A DNA stretch of 64,000 nucleotides. Source: Geobacillus vulcani PSS1 (GTDB taxonomy: Bacteria > Bacillota > Bacilli > Bacillales > Anoxybacillaceae). Below the pieces are notes generated by a model, which was not told where the DNA came from, searched no databases, and was given only the letters and a program-made list of their open reading frames with translations. The first letter of the stretch is position 1; each line of letters starts with the position of its first letter. The stretch is taken from positions 1,651,501-1,715,500 of the forward strand of contig NZ_JPOI01000001.1 in NCBI RefSeq assembly GCF_000733845.1, in the 5' to 3' direction. The translations under genes were made by a program, and so were the position numbers. Below, piece by piece: positions 45,358 to 55,345 of this stretch.

Positions 45358-45484
45358 TCATCAGCGAGGTTTTGTCCCAGTGGGATGGCGTGATCGACAA
45401 GCAGGCCGCTTGTTTTCCAACCTCTCTTCCGCCCGCACTGGTGGAAAGAACAAGAGGACCAACCGGAGAAAACTGCGTTTGTAA

Positions 45485-46561
<1,077 letters not shown>

Positions 46562-46588
46562 TTCCCGATGGGAAAGGAAGAAGAAGTG

Positions 46589-48352
46589 ATGAAGCGGAAA
46601 ACGAAAATCGTCTGTACGATCGGGCCGGCAAGCGAGAGCGTAGACAAGCTCGTGCAATTGATCGAAGCGGGGATGAACGTGGCGCGCCTCAACTTTTCGC
46701 ATGGCGATCACGAGGAACACGGGCGGCGCATCGCCAACATTCGCGAGGCGGCGCGGCGAACGGGCCAAACGGTTGCCATTTTGCTCGATACGAAAGGACC
46801 GGAAATCCGCACGCACAATATGGAGAACGGCGCCATCGAACTGAAGGAGGGGGCCAAGCTCATCATTTCGGTGAGCGAAGTGCTTGGCACGCCGGAAAAA
46901 ATCTCGGTCACCTATCCGGGGCTGATTGATGATGTGTCCGTTGGTTCGAAAATTTTGCTCGACGATGGACTGATCGGCCTTGAAGTCAACGCGGTCGACA
47001 AGCAAGCTGGGGAAATTGTCACGACCGTGCTCAACAGCGGCGTGCTCAAAAACAAAAAAGGAGTCAATGTTCCGGGCGTGCGTGTCAATTTGCCGGGCAT
47101 CACCGAGAAAGATCGAGCGGATATTTTGTTTGGCATCCGCCAAGGCATCGACTTCATCGCTGCCTCGTTTGTGCGTCGGGCGTCTGATGTGCTCGAAATC
47201 CGTGAGCTGCTCGAGGCCAATGACGCCTTGCACATCCAAATCATCGCGAAAATTGAAAATGAAGAAGGCGTCGCCAACATCGATGAAATTTTGGAAGCCG
47301 CCGACGGCCTCATGGTGGCGCGCGGTGACCTTGGCGTGGAGATTCCCGCTGAGGAAGTGCCGCTCATTCAAAAAATGCTTATTAAAAAGTGCAACATGCT
47401 TGGCAAGCCGGTCATCACGGCGACGCAAATGCTTGATTCGATGCAGCGAAATCCGCGGCCGACGCGGGCGGAGGCAAGCGATGTCGCCAACGCCATTTTT
47501 GACGGCACGGACGCCGTCATGCTTTCCGGGGAAACGGCAGCCGGCCAGTATCCGGTCGAAGCGGTAAAAACGATGCACCAAATTGCCCTCCGCACCGAGC
47601 AGGCGTTGGAGCATCGGGACATTTTGTCCCAGCGCACGAAAGAGAGCCGAACGACGATCACCGATGCCATCGGCCAATCGGTCGCTCACACGGCGCTCAA
47701 TTTGGATGTGGCGGCCATCGTGACACCGACGGTGAGCGGGAAAACACCGCAGATGGTGGCGAAATACCGCCCGAAAGCACCGATCATCGCCGTGACATCG
47801 AACGAAGCAGTATCGCGCCGCTTGGCGCTCATTTGGGGCGTGTATACGAAAGAAGCCCCGCATGTCAATACAACCGATGAAATGCTCGATGTGGCGGTCG
47901 ACGCAGCGGTGCGCTCCGGCTTGGTCAAGCACGGCGACTTGGTCGTCATCACCGCCGGCGTGCCGGTCGGCGAAACAGGATCGACCAACTTAATGAAAGT
48001 GCACGTCATCAGCGACTTGCTTGCCAAAGGGCAAGGCATCGGCCGCAAGTCGGCGTTCGGCAAGGCGGTCGTTGCCAAAACGGCAGAAGAGGCATGCCGA
48101 AAAATGGTAGAAGGTGGCATTTTAGTCACCATCAGCACCGATGCTGATATGATGCCGGCGCTCGAAAAAGCGGCGGCGATCATCACCGAGGAAGGCGGAT
48201 TGACGAGCCATGCGGCGGTCGTCGGCTTAAGCCTTGGCATTCCAGTCGTCGTCGGGGTGGAAAATGCCACCAACTTGTTTAAAGATGGGCAAGAGATCAC
48301 GGTTGATGGCGGCTTTGGCGCCGTTTACCGCGGCCATGCAAGCGTGTTGTAA
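46589..48352 (+). CDS. pyk: Pyruvate kinase with extra C-terminal domain
   Basis: 587 aa. It makes pyruvate and ATP from PEP. Core motifs: [34 protein letters not shown] (active-site Lys) and [16 protein letters not shown]. The last about 110 residues form the PEP-utiliser-like domain typical of bacilli ([20 protein letters not shown]). ATG 46589 follows AAAGGAAG. It ends in a strong terminator. Confidence 0.97.
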   Translation: MKRKTKIVCTIGPASESVDKLVQLIEAGMNVARLNFSHGDHEEHGRRIANIREAARRTGQTVAILLDTKGPEIRTHNMENGAIELKEGAKLIISVSEVLGTPEKISVTYPGLIDDVSVGSKILLDDGLIGLEVNAVDKQAGEIVTTVLNSGVLKNKKGVNVPGVRVNLPGITEKDRADILFGIRQGIDFIAASFVRRASDVLEIRELLEANDALHIQIIAKIENEEGVANIDEILEAADGLMVARGDLGVEIPAEEVPLIQKMLIKKCNMLGKPVITATQMLDSMQRNPRPTRAEASDVANAIFDGTDAVMLSGETAAGQYPVEAVKTMHQIALRTEQALEHRDILSQRTKESRTTITDAIGQSVAHTALNLDVAAIVTPTVSGKTPQMVAKYRPKAPIIAVTSNEAVSRRLALIWGVYTKEAPHVNTTDEMLDVAVDAAVRSGLVKHGDLVVITAGVPVGETGSTNLMKVHVISDLLAKGQGIGRKSAFGKAVVAKTAEEACRKMVEGGILVTISTDADMMPALEKAAAIITEEGGLTSHAAVVGLSLGIPVVVGVENATNLFKDGQEITVDGGFGAVYRGHASVL

Positions 48353-48369
48353 CGGACGATGCAGCAAAA

Positions 48370-48404
48370 AAAGGGTGTCCCAAAAAGCAGCGGGACACCC
48401 TTTC
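48370..48404 (+). terminator. Terminator hairpin of the GGTGTCCC type after pyk
   Basis: Perfect 12-bp stem AAAGGGTGTCCC / GGGACACCCTTT with a 10-nt loop. Confidence 0.9.
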
Positions 48405-48492
48405 GTATCGCCATATATATGCATTAAGCACTTTTATTAAACGATCGATATCCATTGAGAGAAAGCCGAGCTTTTGAGACAGCTCCCTTCGA

Positions 48493-49611
48493 TTACGCGG
48501 TCGGTTTGCCGATAATAAAGCGCCAAAGATCGCGAAACACATTGGCGCTATGGAGCGTGCGGATGATGACAAGCGTGACAGGACCGGCAATCAAGCCGAG
48601 AAAACCGAGCAGCTTGAAACCGACGAACAAGGCGATGAGCGTGGCGAGCGGGTCGAGGCCGATCGTTGAAGAAAGCACTTTTGGCTCCATGATTTGCCGT
48701 TGGACGAGGACAACGATATACAGCACGCCAAGCCCAATCGCAAACGGAATGTTGCCGCTCACAGCCGCGTAAATGATCCAAGGAACAAATACAATCCCCG
48801 TTCCCAAATATGGCAAAAGATCGACGAACCCGATGATCAACGCGATCGTAATCGCGTAATCAACGCGCAAAATCAGCAGGCCGATCAGCACGATGACGGT
48901 CGTAATCGAAATGAGCGTCGCCTGCGCTTTGATAAAGCCAAACAGCGCCCGCTTTAAGTCGAGAAACACCGTTTTTCCACTTGTGCGAGCTTTCGCCGGT
49001 AGCCATTGCTGGGCCATGCGCATTAAGCGGTGCCAGTCTTTGCTGATGAAAAACGTCGCCAGCAGCGAAAAAATAAATACGGTCGCGGCATTCGGCAGCC
49101 AAGCGAGGAGCTGCGGAATGTTTTGCAGGATGCTCTGGACAAATTCGCCAACCGTCGTTCCAATTTTTTTTCCGACGGCTTGAATATTTTGCATAATCGT
49201 ATCCTGTTGGGCGGCGCTTAAACTTTTAAACATCCCGGCCAAATCTTTGTAAATCGGGATGATTTGGTCGGCGACGAACGTCTCCATGTATGTGATCAAT
49301 GTTTGAAATTTTTCTGGCACGACGTTGGCTAAATATTGCGTTCCCGAAACAATTTCAGCAACGAGAAGCGTGACCAAACCGGCGACTGCGGCAAACAAAA
49401 TGATGAGCGTGACGCTGACTGCGAGCCACCGCGGCATTTTCGCCTTCCGTTCCAAAACATCGACGAGCGGGTTGATGATCATCGCGATGAAAAAGGCGAT
49501 GATGAACGGATACGTTACGGTCGAAATGTAGTATGCGGCGATGATGCCAAGGACTAGAGCGGCGACGACGAGAAAAAAGCGCAAAAGACGCTCAGCGTAT
49601 ATTCGGGACAA
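48493..49611 (-). CDS. ytvI: AI-2E family membrane protein YtvI
   Basis: 372 aa with about seven to eight transmembrane segments. Family landmarks: FIIAFFIAMIINPLVDVLER near the N-terminus and ALIIGFVDLLPYLGTGIVFV in the C-terminal half. Members export small molecules or ions; the substrate here is unknown. The start is TTG 49611 behind GGAGGTG, giving the length of the B. subtilis protein. The fxsA-like gene expected between pyk and ytvI is absent. Confidence 0.9.
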   Translation of the reverse strand: MSRIYAERLLRFFLVVAALVLGIIAAYYISTVTYPFIIAFFIAMIINPLVDVLERKAKMPRWLAVSVTLIILFAAVAGLVTLLVAEIVSGTQYLANVVPEKFQTLITYMETFVADQIIPIYKDLAGMFKSLSAAQQDTIMQNIQAVGKKIGTTVGEFVQSILQNIPQLLAWLPNAATVFIFSLLATFFISKDWHRLMRMAQQWLPAKARTSGKTVFLDLKRALFGFIKAQATLISITTVIVLIGLLILRVDYAITIALIIGFVDLLPYLGTGIVFVPWIIYAAVSGNIPFAIGLGVLYIVVLVQRQIMEPKVLSSTIGLDPLATLIALFVGFKLLGFLGLIAGPVTLVIIRTLHSANVFRDLWRFIIGKPTA

Positions 49612-49704
49612 TGTTTCACCTCCAACGATGTTCCATATTGATATATTACACGTTTTCTTACGGGGAAGCAAAAAGACAAGTTTCATAGGAAAGGATGGAC
49701 GAGC

Positions 49705-50160
49705 GTGAACGAACCGGTATGGTTTTTGCTTTTGTTGCTCGCACTCGGTTTTCTGGCGAAAAACGAATCGCTTATTGTGGCGGTCGCTGTGCTACTGGCC
49801 GTCAAATTCACGGGGTTGGATCAAAAAATGCTGCCAATCATTCAAGCGAAAGGCATCCATTGGGGGGTGACGGTCATTACGATCGCTGTGCTCGCTCCCA
49901 TCGCTTCGGGGGAGATCGGCTTTAAGCAGCTTGTCAGCTCTCTGCAGTCGTTGTCGGCCTGGGTCGCTCTTTTATCCGGCGTTTTCGTCGCCTTGATCGC
50001 CAAAGAGGGGGTGGAGATGCTGGCCAATGACCCCCATATGACGGCAGCGCTTGTGTTCGGCACCATCATTGCCGTATCCTTGTTTCACGGGGTGGCGGTT
50101 GGGCCCTTGATCGGCGCCGGCATTGCCTATACGGTCATCAAAATGATAGAATATTTTTGA
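49705..50160 (+). CDS. ytwI: DUF441 membrane protein YtwI
   Basis: 151 aa with about four transmembrane segments (WFLLLLLALGFLAKN; VITIAVLAPIASGEIGF; ALVFGTIIAVSLFHGVAVGP). Function unknown. The start is GTG 49705 after AAAGGATGG. It lies before citZ as in B. subtilis. Confidence 0.9.
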   Translation: MNEPVWFLLLLLALGFLAKNESLIVAVAVLLAVKFTGLDQKMLPIIQAKGIHWGVTVITIAVLAPIASGEIGFKQLVSSLQSLSAWVALLSGVFVALIAKEGVEMLANDPHMTAALVFGTIIAVSLFHGVAVGPLIGAGIAYTVIKMIEYF

Positions 50161-50247
50161 TCATCAGGCGGTGCGTCGGATCCTCTGTTTTGAAACGAAT
50201 GGATTTCCATTTTGTTCCTGATCATCATTTCTTTTGACGTGTGACAG

Positions 50248-50276
50248 CTGACAAAAGTCTGATAATTGTTTATAAT
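50248..50276 (+). promoter_or_regulatory. Promoter of citZ
   Basis: CTGACA (50248-50253), 17-nt spacer, TATAAT (50271-50276). The transcript would have a leader of about 170 nt. Confidence 0.7.
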
Positions 50277-50346
50277 AATGAACGAGAGTGAGTTTTCGGC
50301 CAAGCATTGTGCAGCTGTTGCAACGGAGCGGTTGTCGCCGGCGCCA

Positions 50347-50360
50347 TGTAAGCACTTTCG
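50347..50360 (+). promoter_or_regulatory. cre site in the citZ leader
   Basis: TGTAAGCACTTTCG matches 12 of 14 positions of the CcpA site TGWAANCGNTNWCA. Its position about 75 nt after the promoter fits repression by roadblock. Confidence 0.55.
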
Positions 50361-50451
50361 CGCGCGTTTGTTTTTGCCTCCATTTCGAGCAGGCGCTCAC
50401 CGGCCATTCGTCATCATGGCCGGAACTTATGAAAAGAAGGGGAGATTGAAC

Positions 50452-51570
50452 ATGACAGTAACCCGTGGTTTAGAAGGAGTCGTGGCCACGACGTCAAGCA
50501 TCAGTTCGATCATCGATGACACGTTGACGTATGTTGGCTATGACATTGATGATTTAGCCGAAAACGCTTCCTTCGAAGAAGTCGTTTATTTGCTTTGGCA
50601 TCGCGAACTGCCGACGAAAGAGCAGCTTGAGGAATTAAAGCAGCAATTAGCGGAAAACGCTGAAATTCCAAACGAAATCATTGAACATTTCAAGCTGTAT
50701 CCCATTGACAAAGTGCATCCGATGGCGGCTTTGCGCACCGCGGTATCGCTTCTCGGCTTGTATGACGAAGAGGCGGATGTCATGACGAAAGAGGCGAACT
50801 ATCGGAAAGCGATTCGGCTGCAGGCGAAAATCCCGACGATCGTCACCGCCTTCGCCCGCGTGCGCAAAGGGCTGGAACCGGTTGCGCCGCGCAAAGATTT
50901 GAGCTTTGCTGCCAATTTCTTGTACATGCTGACCGGCAAAGAACCAGATCCCATTGCTGTGGAAGCGTTCAACAAGGCGCTCGTGCTGCATGCCGACCAC
51001 GAGTTGAACGCGTCGACATTCACAGCGCGCGTCTGCGTCGCCACGCTGTCCGATATGTATTCTGGCATCACCGCGGCGATCGGCGCCTTGAAAGGGCCGC
51101 TTCACGGTGGGGCGAACGAAGCGGTGATGAAAATGTTGAAGGAAATCGGCACCGTCGACAACGTCGAGCCATACATCCGCGCCAAGCTGGCCAACAAAGA
51201 AAAAATTATGGGCTTCGGCCACCGCGTTTACCGAAAAGGCGACCCGCGCGCCAAACATTTGAAAAAAATGTCGGAAAAACTGACGAAGCTCGTCGGCGAG
51301 CCGCATTGGTATGAAATGTCGACGAAGATTGAAGAAATCGTCACATCGGAAAAAGCGTTGCCGCCGAACGTTGACTTTTATTCCGCCTCGGTTTACCATT
51401 GTTTAGGAATCGATCATGATTTGTTTACGCCGATTTTTGCCGTCAGCCGCACGTCTGGATGGTTGGCCCACATTTTAGAGCAATATGACAACAACCGTCT
51501 CATCCGTCCGCGCGCCGAGTACACCGGCCCGGGCAAACGGGTGTACGTGCCGATCGACGAGCGCGGCTAA
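50452..51570 (+). CDS. citZ: Citrate synthase
   Basis: 372 aa. It condenses acetyl-CoA with oxaloacetate. Catalytic residues: His in GPLHGGANEAVMKML, His in MGFGHRVYRKGDPRAK and Asp in NVDFYSASVYH. ATG 50452 has AAGGGGAG upstream. It is the first gene of the TCA operon citZ-icd-mdh. Confidence 0.96.
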   Translation: MTVTRGLEGVVATTSSISSIIDDTLTYVGYDIDDLAENASFEEVVYLLWHRELPTKEQLEELKQQLAENAEIPNEIIEHFKLYPIDKVHPMAALRTAVSLLGLYDEEADVMTKEANYRKAIRLQAKIPTIVTAFARVRKGLEPVAPRKDLSFAANFLYMLTGKEPDPIAVEAFNKALVLHADHELNASTFTARVCVATLSDMYSGITAAIGALKGPLHGGANEAVMKMLKEIGTVDNVEPYIRAKLANKEKIMGFGHRVYRKGDPRAKHLKKMSEKLTKLVGEPHWYEMSTKIEEIVTSEKALPPNVDFYSASVYHCLGIDHDLFTPIFAVSRTSGWLAHILEQYDNNRLIRPRAEYTGPGKRVYVPIDERG

Positions 51571-51590
51571 AACACGTGGACAAGGCGGTG

Positions 51591-51613
51591 AAGGCGTGCC
51601 TTCACGCCTTTTT
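51591..51613 (+). terminator. Intercistronic hairpin between citZ and icd
   Basis: AAGGCGTG-CCTT-CACGCCTT followed by TTTTT, inside the 72-bp gap. It would stop part of transcription, giving more citZ than icd-mdh mRNA. Confidence 0.7.
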
Positions 51614-51642
51614 ATAAAAAAATGGCATTGGGGGTTTTGCTC

Positions 51643-52914
51643 GTGACGCAAGGAGAAAAAATTACAGTCCAAAATGGTGTGCTCAACGTTCCGAACAACC
51701 CGATCATCCCGTTTATCGAGGGGGATGGAACCGGCCCGGACATCTGGGCGGCCGCTTCGCGCGTGCTCGAAGCAGCAGTGGAAAAAGCATACAAAGGCGA
51801 GAAAAAAATCGTCTGGAAGGAAGTGCTCGCCGGCGAGAAAGCATACAAGCTGACGGGCAACTGGCTTCCGGATGAAACGCTCGAGACGATCCGCGAATAC
51901 ATAATCGCCATTAAAGGGCCGCTGACGACGCCGGTTGGCGGAGGCATCCGCTCGCTGAACGTCGCGCTTCGCCAAGAGCTCGACCTGTTTGTCTGCCTGC
52001 GCCCGGTCCGCTACTTTCCAGGCGTTCCGTCGCCAGTGAAACGCCCGGAAGACACCGATATGGTCATTTTCCGGGAAAATACGGAAGACATTTACGCCGG
52101 CATTGAATATGCCAAAGGGACGCCGGAAGTGAAAAAAGTCATCGACTTTTTGCAAAACGAAATGGGCGTGCGCAAAATCCGCTTCCCGGAAACGTCCGGC
52201 ATCGGCATTAAGCCGATTTCCGAACAAGGGACGAAACGGCTTGTGCGCGCGGCGATCAACTACGCGATCGAACACGGCCGCAAGTCGGTGACGCTCGTTC
52301 ATAAAGGGAATATTATGAAATTCACTGAAGGCGCGTTTAAAAACTGGGGTTATGAATTGGCGGAGGAAGAATTCGCCGACAAAGTGTTCACGTGGGCGCA
52401 ATACGACCGCATCGTCGAGTCGGAAGGAAAAGAAGCGGCGAACAAAGCGCTTGCTGATGCGGAAGCGTCCGGCAAAATCATTATCAAAGACGTCATCGCC
52501 GACATCTTCCTGCAACAAATTTTGACGCGTCCGCGCGAATTTGACGTCATCGCGACGATGAACTTAAACGGTGACTACATTTCCGACGCGCTCGCGGCTC
52601 AAGTCGGCGGCATTGGCATCGCGCCGGGGGCCAACATCAACTATGAAACTGGCCACGCCATTTTCGAAGCGACGCACGGCACGGCGCCGAAATACGCAGG
52701 GCTTGACAAAGTCAATCCGTCCTCCGTCATTCTCTCGGGCGTCATGATGTTTGAGCATCTCGGCTGGAACGAGGCGGCGAAATTGATCATCAAAGCCATG
52801 GAGAAAACGATCGCCGCGAAAATCGTCACCTATGACTTCGCCCGCCTGATGGAAGGGGCGACGGAAGTGAAATGCTCCGAATTTGCTGATGCGCTCATCC
52901 GCAACATGGACTAA
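51643..52914 (+). CDS. icd: Isocitrate dehydrogenase (NADP)
   Basis: 423 aa, same length as B. subtilis Icd. It oxidises isocitrate to 2-oxoglutarate. Signatures: [36 protein letters not shown] with the phosphorylatable-type Ser, and the ICDH signature [19 protein letters not shown]. Start GTG 51643 (protein begins TQGEKITV) was chosen by homology; the ribosome-binding site TTGGGGG is weak. Confidence 0.95.
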   Translation: MTQGEKITVQNGVLNVPNNPIIPFIEGDGTGPDIWAAASRVLEAAVEKAYKGEKKIVWKEVLAGEKAYKLTGNWLPDETLETIREYIIAIKGPLTTPVGGGIRSLNVALRQELDLFVCLRPVRYFPGVPSPVKRPEDTDMVIFRENTEDIYAGIEYAKGTPEVKKVIDFLQNEMGVRKIRFPETSGIGIKPISEQGTKRLVRAAINYAIEHGRKSVTLVHKGNIMKFTEGAFKNWGYELAEEEFADKVFTWAQYDRIVESEGKEAANKALADAEASGKIIIKDVIADIFLQQILTRPREFDVIATMNLNGDYISDALAAQVGGIGIAPGANINYETGHAIFEATHGTAPKYAGLDKVNPSSVILSGVMMFEHLGWNEAAKLIIKAMEKTIAAKIVTYDFARLMEGATEVKCSEFADALIRNMD

Positions 52915-52938
52915 TTTAACGAAGGGAATGGCAAAACG

Positions 52939-53877
52939 ATGGCGATGAAACGGAAAAAAATCTCGGTGATCGGCGCCGGATTCACGGGGGCGACGACGGC
53001 ATTCCTGTTGGCGCAAAAAGAGCTTGGCGACGTCGTGTTGGTTGACATTCCGCAGCTCGAAAACCCAACGAAAGGAAAGGCGCTCGACATGCTGGAGTCG
53101 AGCCCGGTGCTTGGGTTTGACGCGAACATCGTTGGCACATCGGATTACGCTGACACAGCCGATTCGGACATCGTCGTCATCACAGCTGGCATCGCCCGCA
53201 AACCGGGAATGAGCCGCGACGATTTGGTGACGACGAACCAGAAAATTATGAAGCAAGTGACGAAAGAAGTCGTCAAATACTCGCCGAACTGCTACATCAT
53301 TGTCTTGACGAACCCGGTTGATGCCATGACATACACGGTGTTTAAAGAGTCCGGGTTTCCGAAAAACCGCGTCATTGGGCAGTCAGGCGTTCTCGATACG
53401 GCGCGCTTCCGTACGTTCGTCGCCCAGGAGCTGAACATTTCGGTGAAGGATGTCACCGGGTTTGTGCTCGGCGGCCATGGCGACGACATGGTGCCGCTCG
53501 TCCGCTATTCGTACGCCGGCGGCATCCCGCTTGAAAAACTCATTCCGAAAGATCGTTTGGACGCCATCGTTGAGCGGACGCGCAAAGGCGGCGGTGAAAT
53601 CGTCAACCTGCTCGGCAACGGCAGCGCCTACTATGCACCGGCTGCGTCGCTTGCCGAAATGGTCGAAGCGATTGTGAAAGACCAGCGCCGCATTTTGCCG
53701 GCCATCGCCTACCTTGAAGGCGAATACGGCTATGACGGCATTTATTTGGGTGTGCCGACGATCCTTGGCGGCAACGGCATCGAGAAAGTGATCGAACTCG
53801 AGCTGACCGAAGAGGAAAAAGCGGCGCTCGCTAAATCCGTCGAATCCGTCAAAAATGTCATGCGTATGCTGGAATAG
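52939..53877 (+). CDS. mdh: Malate dehydrogenase (LDH-like)
   Basis: 312 aa. It oxidises malate to oxaloacetate with NAD. Motifs: [32 protein letters not shown] (substrate Arg residues), [22 protein letters not shown] and catalytic His in [14 protein letters not shown] 52939 follows GAAGGGAATGG. It ends the TCA operon 24 bp after icd. Confidence 0.97.
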   Translation: MAMKRKKISVIGAGFTGATTAFLLAQKELGDVVLVDIPQLENPTKGKALDMLESSPVLGFDANIVGTSDYADTADSDIVVITAGIARKPGMSRDDLVTTNQKIMKQVTKEVVKYSPNCYIIVLTNPVDAMTYTVFKESGFPKNRVIGQSGVLDTARFRTFVAQELNISVKDVTGFVLGGHGDDMVPLVRYSYAGGIPLEKLIPKDRLDAIVERTRKGGGEIVNLLGNGSAYYAPAASLAEMVEAIVKDQRRILPAIAYLEGEYGYDGIYLGVPTILGGNGIEKVIELELTEEEKAALAKSVESVKNVMRMLE

Positions 53878-53882
53878 CAGCA

Positions 53883-53918
53883 GGGCAAAAATTCGGGCAT
53901 TGTCCCGGGTTTTTGCCC
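53883..53918 (+). terminator. Terminator after mdh
   Basis: Stem GGGCAAAAA with CGGG pairs to CCCG with TTTTTGCCC around a CATTGT loop. The A/T part makes it work on either strand. Confidence 0.75.
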
Positions 53919-53926
53919 ACAGTCAA

Positions 53927-53940
53927 TGAAAGCGCTTTCT
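53927..53940 (+). promoter_or_regulatory. Strong cre site upstream of the MaoC-like gene
   Basis: TGAAAGCGCTTTCT matches 13 of 14 positions of TGWAANCGNTNWCA and contains the palindrome AAAGCGCTTT. It lies 22 nt before the MaoC start, so CcpA binding would block it. Confidence 0.7.
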
Positions 53941-53961
53941 AGAAAGCAAAGGGGTGGGAAC

Positions 53962-54429
53962 ATGTTGAAAAAACGAAAAATCGGAAGAAGGATCGGGGAA
54001 ATTCAAGCGGGGGAAAAGCTCGTGTTCCAAGCCGCCATCGAAGACAAAGATTTGCTTCTTTATCTTGGACTGACCGATGACGCCAATCCGCTTTACATTC
54101 AGCACGATTATGCTTCACAGACGCCGTTTGGAAAACCAGTCGTTCCGCCGGTCATGTTGACGGGGATGATCACGTCGGCGGTTTCTAAATATTTGCCAGG
54201 TCCGGGCAGCTATATTACACGGCAGGACATTCGCTTTCTCCGGCCAGTGTATCATTATGAAACGCTCGAATTTTTGCTCGAAGTCGCCGATGTCGATGAG
54301 GCGGGTCATTGCGTGACGTTGTCCGTCATGGCGACGCGCGGCGCAGAGACGGTGTTGGAAGGGGCGTTGTCCGTTTGTCCGCCGCATACCCTCCCGCGCC
54401 TAGACGGGCGTGTGTTCGAGAACTTTTAA
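53962..54429 (+). CDS. MaoC-like (R)-hydratase/dehydratase domain protein
   Basis: 155 aa, hotdog fold. The motif DDANPLYIQHDYASQTPFGK corresponds to the MaoC hydratase motif with a catalytic Asp and a His, and VVPPVMLTGMITSAV to the central helix. Members hydrate enoyl-CoA/ACP or act in lipid modification. ATG 53962 follows AAAGGGGTGGG. It lies between mdh and phoP, where B. subtilis has no gene. The cre site suggests a catabolic role. Confidence 0.85.
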   Translation: MLKKRKIGRRIGEIQAGEKLVFQAAIEDKDLLLYLGLTDDANPLYIQHDYASQTPFGKPVVPPVMLTGMITSAVSKYLPGPGSYITRQDIRFLRPVYHYETLEFLLEVADVDEAGHCVTLSVMATRGAETVLEGALSVCPPHTLPRLDGRVFENF

Positions 54430-54514
54430 CGTCATTTCCGAAAGAAGTTCTTCACTTCGAAACAAAGGGGAAGTTTCGTGCCGTTTTCCGCCAAAAGAAG
54501 CCAACAAAACGCGA

Positions 54515-54563
54515 GGGTCAGTTTTCCGCGGGTGACCGGTCTGCAGGAAAACTCCCTTTTTTT
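54515..54563 (+). terminator. Terminator upstream of phoP
   Basis: Stem GGG-AGTTTTCC / GGAAAACT-CCC with an 18-nt loop, followed by TTTTTTTC. Confidence 0.75.
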
Positions 54564-54637
54564 CTTTTTTGTCCGAATCAAAGCGTCAATTGTGGTATCA
54601 TAAAGGCAGAAACCATTGATTGGGATGGAGGAGCGGC

Positions 54638-55345
54638 ATGGGACGAAAAATTTTAGTTGTCGATGACGAACAGCCAATCGTGACTCTGTTGTCGTACAAT
54701 TTGGAGAAAGCCGGATTTCATGTCGTGACCGCTCACGATGGGGAAGAGGCGCTTGCGAAAGTGGCGTCCGAACAGCCGGCGCTCATCATTTTGGATTTGA
54801 TGCTGCCGAAGCTTGACGGCGTGGATGTATGCAAGCGGCTTCGCCAGCAGCAAATCATGACGCCGATTTTAATGTTGACGGCTCGAGATGATGAATTTGA
54901 CAAAGTGCTTGGCCTTGAGCTTGGCGCTGACGATTATATGACGAAGCCGTTCAGCCCGCGCGAAGTCATTGCGCGCGTGAAGGCGATTTTGCGCCGCACG
55001 GAGCTCGTTCAGCCGGCGGCTGAATCGAGTGAGCGACTTGTTGTTGGTGAGCTGGAAATTTTTCCAGATCGCTATGAGGCGACCATAGGAGGCAAGCCGC
55101 TTGAGCTGACACCGAAAGAGTTTGAGCTGCTCCTTTATTTGGCTCGCCATAAAGGGCGGGTGTTGACACGCGACCAGTTGCTCAGCGCTGTATGGAACTA
55201 TGAGTTTGTCGGCGATACACGCATTGTCGATGTCCATATCAGTCACTTGCGTGAGAAGATTGAAACCGATACGAGAAAACCGATATATATTAAAACGGTG
55301 CGCGGCCTTGGTTACAAATTGGAGGAACCGAAGCGGCATGAATAG
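54638..55345 (+). CDS. phoP: Phosphate-regulon response regulator PhoP
   Basis: 235 aa. The receiver domain has VDDEQP, the phosphoacceptor Asp in IILDLMLPKLDG and the switch Lys in GADDYMTKPFSP. The OmpR-type winged helix is at the C-terminus (LTPKEFELLLYLARH; YIKTVRGLGYKLEEP). ATG 54638 has GGAGGAG upstream. It overlaps phoR by 8 nt. Confidence 0.95.
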   Translation: MGRKILVVDDEQPIVTLLSYNLEKAGFHVVTAHDGEEALAKVASEQPALIILDLMLPKLDGVDVCKRLRQQQIMTPILMLTARDDEFDKVLGLELGADDYMTKPFSPREVIARVKAILRRTELVQPAAESSERLVVGELEIFPDRYEATIGGKPLELTPKEFELLLYLARHKGRVLTRDQLLSAVWNYEFVGDTRIVDVHISHLREKIETDTRKPIYIKTVRGLGYKLEEPKRHE

